From an uncultured Collinsella sp. (GTDB taxonomy: Bacteria; Actinomycetota; Coriobacteriia; Coriobacteriales; Coriobacteriaceae), in the NCBI GenBank assembly GCA_902470345.1, contig CABRGB010000064.1, positions 1 through 9,073 on the forward strand: a DNA stretch of 9,073 bases. Reading direction: 5' to 3'. This document shows, piece by piece, positions 5,782 through 9,073 of the stretch; the stretch's first letter is position 1, and every line of letters starts with the position of its first letter. Below the pieces are notes generated by a model. It was not told the DNA's origin and did no database searches. It saw nothing but the letters and a program-made list of their open reading frames with translations. A program made the translations under genes and the position numbers.

Positions 5782-6824
5782 TGGATCCGAGCGTCTACAT
5801 CCCCGCCTACCTGGAGCGCACCTATCTGGCGTCGCACCCCGAACTCACCGATGCAGCACGCGAGCTTGTCCATAACGACGTGAGCGTCAACCCTCATAAG
5901 TATGCGCAGACCGAGCATGCTCAGGCACTGCTGTCCTACGCCGGTGTTCATCGCCACCTGCTCGACGAGCTCCATCGCATCGAGGATATGGGCAGCGACG
6001 AGGAGTTCGAGCAGACGCGCAATCGTCTGTTCGACGACATGCGCGATGAGCTGCTCAAGATTGTCCGCGTCGATGCGCTGGCCGTCGATGCCCAGCTGCT
6101 CGCCATCATTTTGGCGGACACGCCCGTTGACGCCTGCCTGGGCGACCTGATGAAGCTCGAGGCGACCACGACCGATTACCTGCAGCAAAGTGTGCCCGGG
6201 TTCGATATGGAGGCCCCACACTACTGGGCCAACAAAGTTTTGACGGACGGCGTGACGGCGGCAGATCTCACCGTGAACGAGCCGGCACTTATCGGGTGGC
6301 TCCACACGCTCGAGGCCATCTCGCAGCTGTGCATGGCGAGCGCCCGCTACCGTGCTGCCGCCAACTACGCCCGCCGCGTCCTTAAGGCGGAAGGCTACCC
6401 CACCCGAGCCGCAGGCACCGTGTTGCTCGCCCTCGCTCGCCTGGAAGACCAGGACGGCTTTTTTGCCCTGGCTCACCAGCTCGAGGAAGAGATCGGGGCT
6501 GATGCACTCGAGAACTCCCCCTGGTACCTGCTCGCCCGCACCATCCTCTTGTTCAAAACAAACAAGATGCGCCCGGCGACACGCGCGCTGCGTGAGTTTG
6601 CCAACCGTTGCGAGGGCGGCGCGTTCTTCTTGCTGAACCCCATGTACCAGACGCCGTACCTTCCCTGCCGGCCCGAGCCGCGCGATCCCTGGGATCTTTC
6701 GCACCAGGCCGTTTGGGAAGCGGACGGTATTATCTCGGACACTCCCGACTTTGCCCCCTGGGCCAATGCCTGTGAAGACGTGTCACAGCTTGCCCAGGAA
6801 TTTGCGCGCCGCTACGGTTTTTAG
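5781..6824 (+). CDS. helical-repeat (TPR-like) protein of unknown function, second of a tandem pair
   Basis: 347 residues. ATG 5781 shares its A with the preceding TAA stop and has GGGAGGAG (5766-5773) before it, so translational coupling is likely. It ends in a tandem TAGTGA. The content is all-helical: an acidic N-terminal half (helices at about 20-130), then repeat-like helix pairs at about 168-200 and 207-240 (ARYRAAANYARRVLKAEGYP, TVLLALARLEDQDGFFALA) and 246-275 (SPWYLLARTILLFKTNKM). A Pro/aromatic segment (NPMYQTPYLPCRPEPRDPWD, 286-305) occupies the same position as EFPDGVYARVNV in the first protein. No signal peptide, membrane helix or catalytic motif is seen. It is a diverged paralogue of the upstream protein, so the two may pair as a heterodimer. 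Being 45 bases upstream of murT-gatD, it is probably in the same transcript. I do not recognise a named family. Confidence 0.87.
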   Translation: MDPSVYIPAYLERTYLASHPELTDAARELVHNDVSVNPHKYAQTEHAQALLSYAGVHRHLLDELHRIEDMGSDEEFEQTRNRLFDDMRDELLKIVRVDALAVDAQLLAIILADTPVDACLGDLMKLEATTTDYLQQSVPGFDMEAPHYWANKVLTDGVTAADLTVNEPALIGWLHTLEAISQLCMASARYRAAANYARRVLKAEGYPTRAAGTVLLALARLEDQDGFFALAHQLEEEIGADALENSPWYLLARTILLFKTNKMRPATRALREFANRCEGGAFFLLNPMYQTPYLPCRPEPRDPWDLSHQAVWEADGIISDTPDFAPWANACEDVSQLAQEFARRYGF

Positions 6825-6869
6825 TGACGCACTCGACCCGACCATGTCGTTTACGTTAGGAACGGTTTC

Positions 6870-9047
6870 ATGAACCTCCGCTCATCTCTCGCCTGTACCT
6901 CGAGCGATATCGCTCGCTGGGGACTGCGCTCTGTCCTCAAACGCCAGGGTGGCGTACTCCCCGGCCGTATCGCCATGAAGATCGACCCCGAGCTACTAAG
7001 CGACCTCGCGGGCCTTGTCGACCGCAGCGTGGTGATCACCGGTACTAATGGCAAGACCACCACCTCCAACCTCATCGCCGACGCCGTTGCCGCCAGCGGC
7101 GCCACCGTGGTATGCAACCGCGCCGGCAACAACATGGAGCCGGGCGTGGTGGGTGCGCTGCTCGAGGCCCGCAGTGGCCTTAAGCACACCAGCAGCGGCA
7201 AGCGCGTGGGCGTTTTTGAGTGTGACGAGCTCTACACCGTACGCGTTCTGCCCAAGCTCAAGCCGACGTACTTTGTGCTGCTCAACCTGTTCCGCGACCA
7301 GCTGGATCGCTATGGCGAGATCGACCATACCCAAGACGTCATCGCCCATGCGTTGGAGCTCTCTCCGACGACAACGCTCATCTACAACGCCGACGACCCG
7401 TTGTGTGCCTCGATTGCCGCGCGCGTTCCCAACGCGAGTATTGCCTTTGGCATCGACGGCGCCACCAACACCGAGTCCGACCGCATTAGCGACTCACGTT
7501 TTTGCTCACAGTGCAACGCGCCGCTGGAGTATGACTACGTGCAATACGGCCAGCTCGGCGCCTACCATTGCCCCTCGTGCGGCTGGGCCCGCCCTGCGCT
7601 TGTCCGTCGCGTGACGGACGTGAAGCTCGGCTGCGACGGCTACGGCTTCGACCTGGTCTTTGGATCTGCGCCCGACGCGGCTGCCGTACACATCGCCACA
7701 CGCTACAACGGCCTGTACATGGTCTACAACGTTGCCGCTGCATTCTTTGCCGCACATGAGTTAGGCGTGGATACGGCGCACCTGCAGCCCACGCTCGACG
7801 CCTACGTCCCCGCCGGCGGACGCATGGGCCGCTGGGATATCGCCGGCCGCACCATCGAGGCCAACCTGGCTAAGAATCCCGTAGGCTTCGATCGACAAAT
7901 CCAGTCCATCAAGACGGCAGGCGGCAGACTCTGCGCTTTCTTCCTCAACGACAACGACGCCGACGGCCACGATGTATCGTGGATCTACGACGTCGACTTT
8001 GAGCGCATCGCCGACACGCCGGGTCTTGTCGCCTTTGCCGGAGGCACGCGCGCGCACGACATGCAGGTGCGCCTCAAGTACGCCGGCATCGATGCCGCGA
8101 TTATCTCGGACGTCGCGCAGGCAATTGGCGCCGTGGCAGACGAGGCCGCCGATGACACCTTCTACGCCGTCGCCAACTACACGGCCTTCCCGCCGCTGGT
8201 CAAAGAACTCGACGGGTTGAAGGGCGCCACTTCCGGCGCCGTTGCCGGGCGCGCCGTAGCCCGTGCCGACGGCAGCGCTCTTCCTGTCGGCATCGCGCCA
8301 GTCGAGCTTTCGCGCCCGCTGCGCATCGTCTACCTGTATCCCGATGCCCTTAACCTCTACGGCGACAGCGGCAATGTTATCGCGCTCGAGCGCCGCTGCG
8401 CCTGGCGCGGCATTCCTGTGCGCGTGGACGAGGTCCGCATGGGCGAGGCGCTCGATCTCACCGACGCCGACATCGTCATGATGGGCGGTGGCTCCGACCG
8501 CGATCAGCTGGCTGTGGCACACGAGCTGCTCGCTCAAAAAGACAAGGTCGCGGCCTATGTTGAGGACGGCGGCACACTGCTTGCCATCTGTGGCAGCTAT
8601 CAGCTGCTCGGCCGTTCGTACTACATGGGCGACGATCGCATTGAGGGCCTGGGCGTCATTGCCGCCGAAACCGTACGTGGCTCCGATCGCCTGATCGGCA
8701 ACGTAGCCGTCAAAACCGATCTGGCACCTGAGCCCTTTGTGGGATTCGAGAACCATGGAGGTCGCACCCTGCTCGACGCGGAGGCAACGCCGCTCGGAAC
8801 GTCCGTCGTCACGGGCACCGGCAACAACGGCGATGATGGCCTTGAGGGCCTCATCTACAAGGGCGTCATCGGCACGTACCTGCACGGACCGGCACTGCCC
8901 AAGAACCCCAAACTCGCCGACTGGCTGATCGCGCACGCCCTCGAGCGGCGCGGCGATGCGCAGGCCACAGCCCTGCTGCCGCTCAAACACCTCGACGACA
9001 CCTACGAGCACGCCGCCCACGACGCCGCCATGAAGCTCCTCCCCTAA
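6870..9047 (+). CDS. murT-gatD: MurT-GatD fusion: lipid II isoglutaminyl synthase in one chain
   Basis: 725 residues. Known role: MurT activates the alpha-carboxyl of D-Glu2 in the lipid II stem peptide with ATP, and GatD supplies ammonia from glutamine, giving D-isoglutamine. This happens at the inner face of the membrane. MurT part, about 1-450: P-loop VITGTNGKTTT (55-65, Lys62), Mur-ligase block NLFRDQLDRYGEID (139-152), Zn ribbon Cys212/215/234/237 (FCSQC...YHCPSC), YNVAAAF (286-292), and a DUF1727-type C-domain with NDNDADGHDVSWIYDVDFE (360-378), which holds the Asp thought to complete the amidase triad. An Ala/Gly-rich linker spans about 451-482. GatD part, 484-725: LNLYGDSGN, MMGGGSDRDQ, nucleophile Cys574 in LAICGSYQLLG, Arg607, FENHGGRT, and His672 in TYLHGPALPKNP. 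Both parts look complete and catalytically intact. In Staphylococcus and Streptococcus they are separate proteins. ATG 6870 follows AGGAA at a spacing of seven. Confidence 0.95.
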   Translation: MNLRSSLACTSSDIARWGLRSVLKRQGGVLPGRIAMKIDPELLSDLAGLVDRSVVITGTNGKTTTSNLIADAVAASGATVVCNRAGNNMEPGVVGALLEARSGLKHTSSGKRVGVFECDELYTVRVLPKLKPTYFVLLNLFRDQLDRYGEIDHTQDVIAHALELSPTTTLIYNADDPLCASIAARVPNASIAFGIDGATNTESDRISDSRFCSQCNAPLEYDYVQYGQLGAYHCPSCGWARPALVRRVTDVKLGCDGYGFDLVFGSAPDAAAVHIATRYNGLYMVYNVAAAFFAAHELGVDTAHLQPTLDAYVPAGGRMGRWDIAGRTIEANLAKNPVGFDRQIQSIKTAGGRLCAFFLNDNDADGHDVSWIYDVDFERIADTPGLVAFAGGTRAHDMQVRLKYAGIDAAIISDVAQAIGAVADEAADDTFYAVANYTAFPPLVKELDGLKGATSGAVAGRAVARADGSALPVGIAPVELSRPLRIVYLYPDALNLYGDSGNVIALERRCAWRGIPVRVDEVRMGEALDLTDADIVMMGGGSDRDQLAVAHELLAQKDKVAAYVEDGGTLLAICGSYQLLGRSYYMGDDRIEGLGVIAAETVRGSDRLIGNVAVKTDLAPEPFVGFENHGGRTLLDAEATPLGTSVVTGTGNNGDDGLEGLIYKGVIGTYLHGPALPKNPKLADWLIAHALERRGDAQATALLPLKHLDDTYEHAAHDAAMKLLP

Positions 9048-9054
9048 CGCCCCA

Positions 9055-9073
9055 ACCACCACAAAGGGGACAG
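9055..9073 (+). repeat. left part of a second REP-like element, cut by the window edge
   Basis: Eight bases past the murT-gatD stop, ACCACCACAAAG is followed by GGGACAG. The CAAAGGGGACAG core matches CAAAGGGGTCAG of the element at 1715-1743 (read on its minus strand) in 11 of 12 bases, while the outer arm differs. If it is the same family, the missing part should read on to a complementary CTTTGTGGTGGT-like arm and form a hairpin that could also end this transcript. That completion is a prediction. Confidence 0.4.

Noticed and set aside
8223..8240. GGCGCC inverted repeat at the MurT-GatD linker
   Set aside because: A short GC-rich palindrome within Ala/Gly codons. It is expected by chance in this sequence and is not evidence of an insertion.
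7761..9062. Minus-strand frame of 433 codons opposite the GatD half
   Set aside because: Antisense shadow of a clearly recognisable MurT-GatD coding strand.

Overview
The window is GC-rich (roughly 60% by eye) bacterial chromosome. The gene repertoire (MurT/GatD-type peptidoglycan amidation, a clostridial-style iron alcohol dehydrogenase, a GldA-type glycerol dehydrogenase and a multi-cluster ferredoxin-like protein) and the codon use suggest a fermentative gut anaerobe of the Coriobacteriia, most like Collinsella. This assignment is inferred from gene style; no rRNA or other taxonomic marker is present. There is no prophage, CRISPR array, tRNA, rRNA or complete insertion sequence.

The left half (1-4204) lies entirely on the minus strand. 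From its upstream end it carries an iron-containing alcohol dehydrogenase (4204-2981), an intrinsic terminator, a full-length glycerol dehydrogenase GldA (2897-1797), a second strong terminator, a REP-like palindrome, a shortened GldA paralogue that has lost its catalytic core (1683-1177), and a multi-[4Fe-4S] protein (from 1025, running off the left edge). These suggest redox and fermentation functions: NAD(P)H-linked alcohol/aldehyde and glycerol/dihydroxyacetone interconversion, plus electron transfer.

A 500-base divergent intergenic region (4205-4704) separates the two halves. It has no convincing gene but contains two AAACGTTT palindromes and a 9-bp dyad in the alcohol dehydrogenase leader.

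The right half (4705-9047) is a plus-strand cluster. Two tandem, diverged helical-repeat (TPR-like) proteins of unknown function overlap by one base (TAATG). After 45 bases comes a 725-residue protein in which the lipid II isoglutaminyl synthase subunits MurT and GatD are joined in one chain. The cluster suggests that the two unknown proteins may work with cell-wall amidation, but this rests on context alone. A second, truncated REP-like element starts right after the murT-gatD stop and runs off the right edge.
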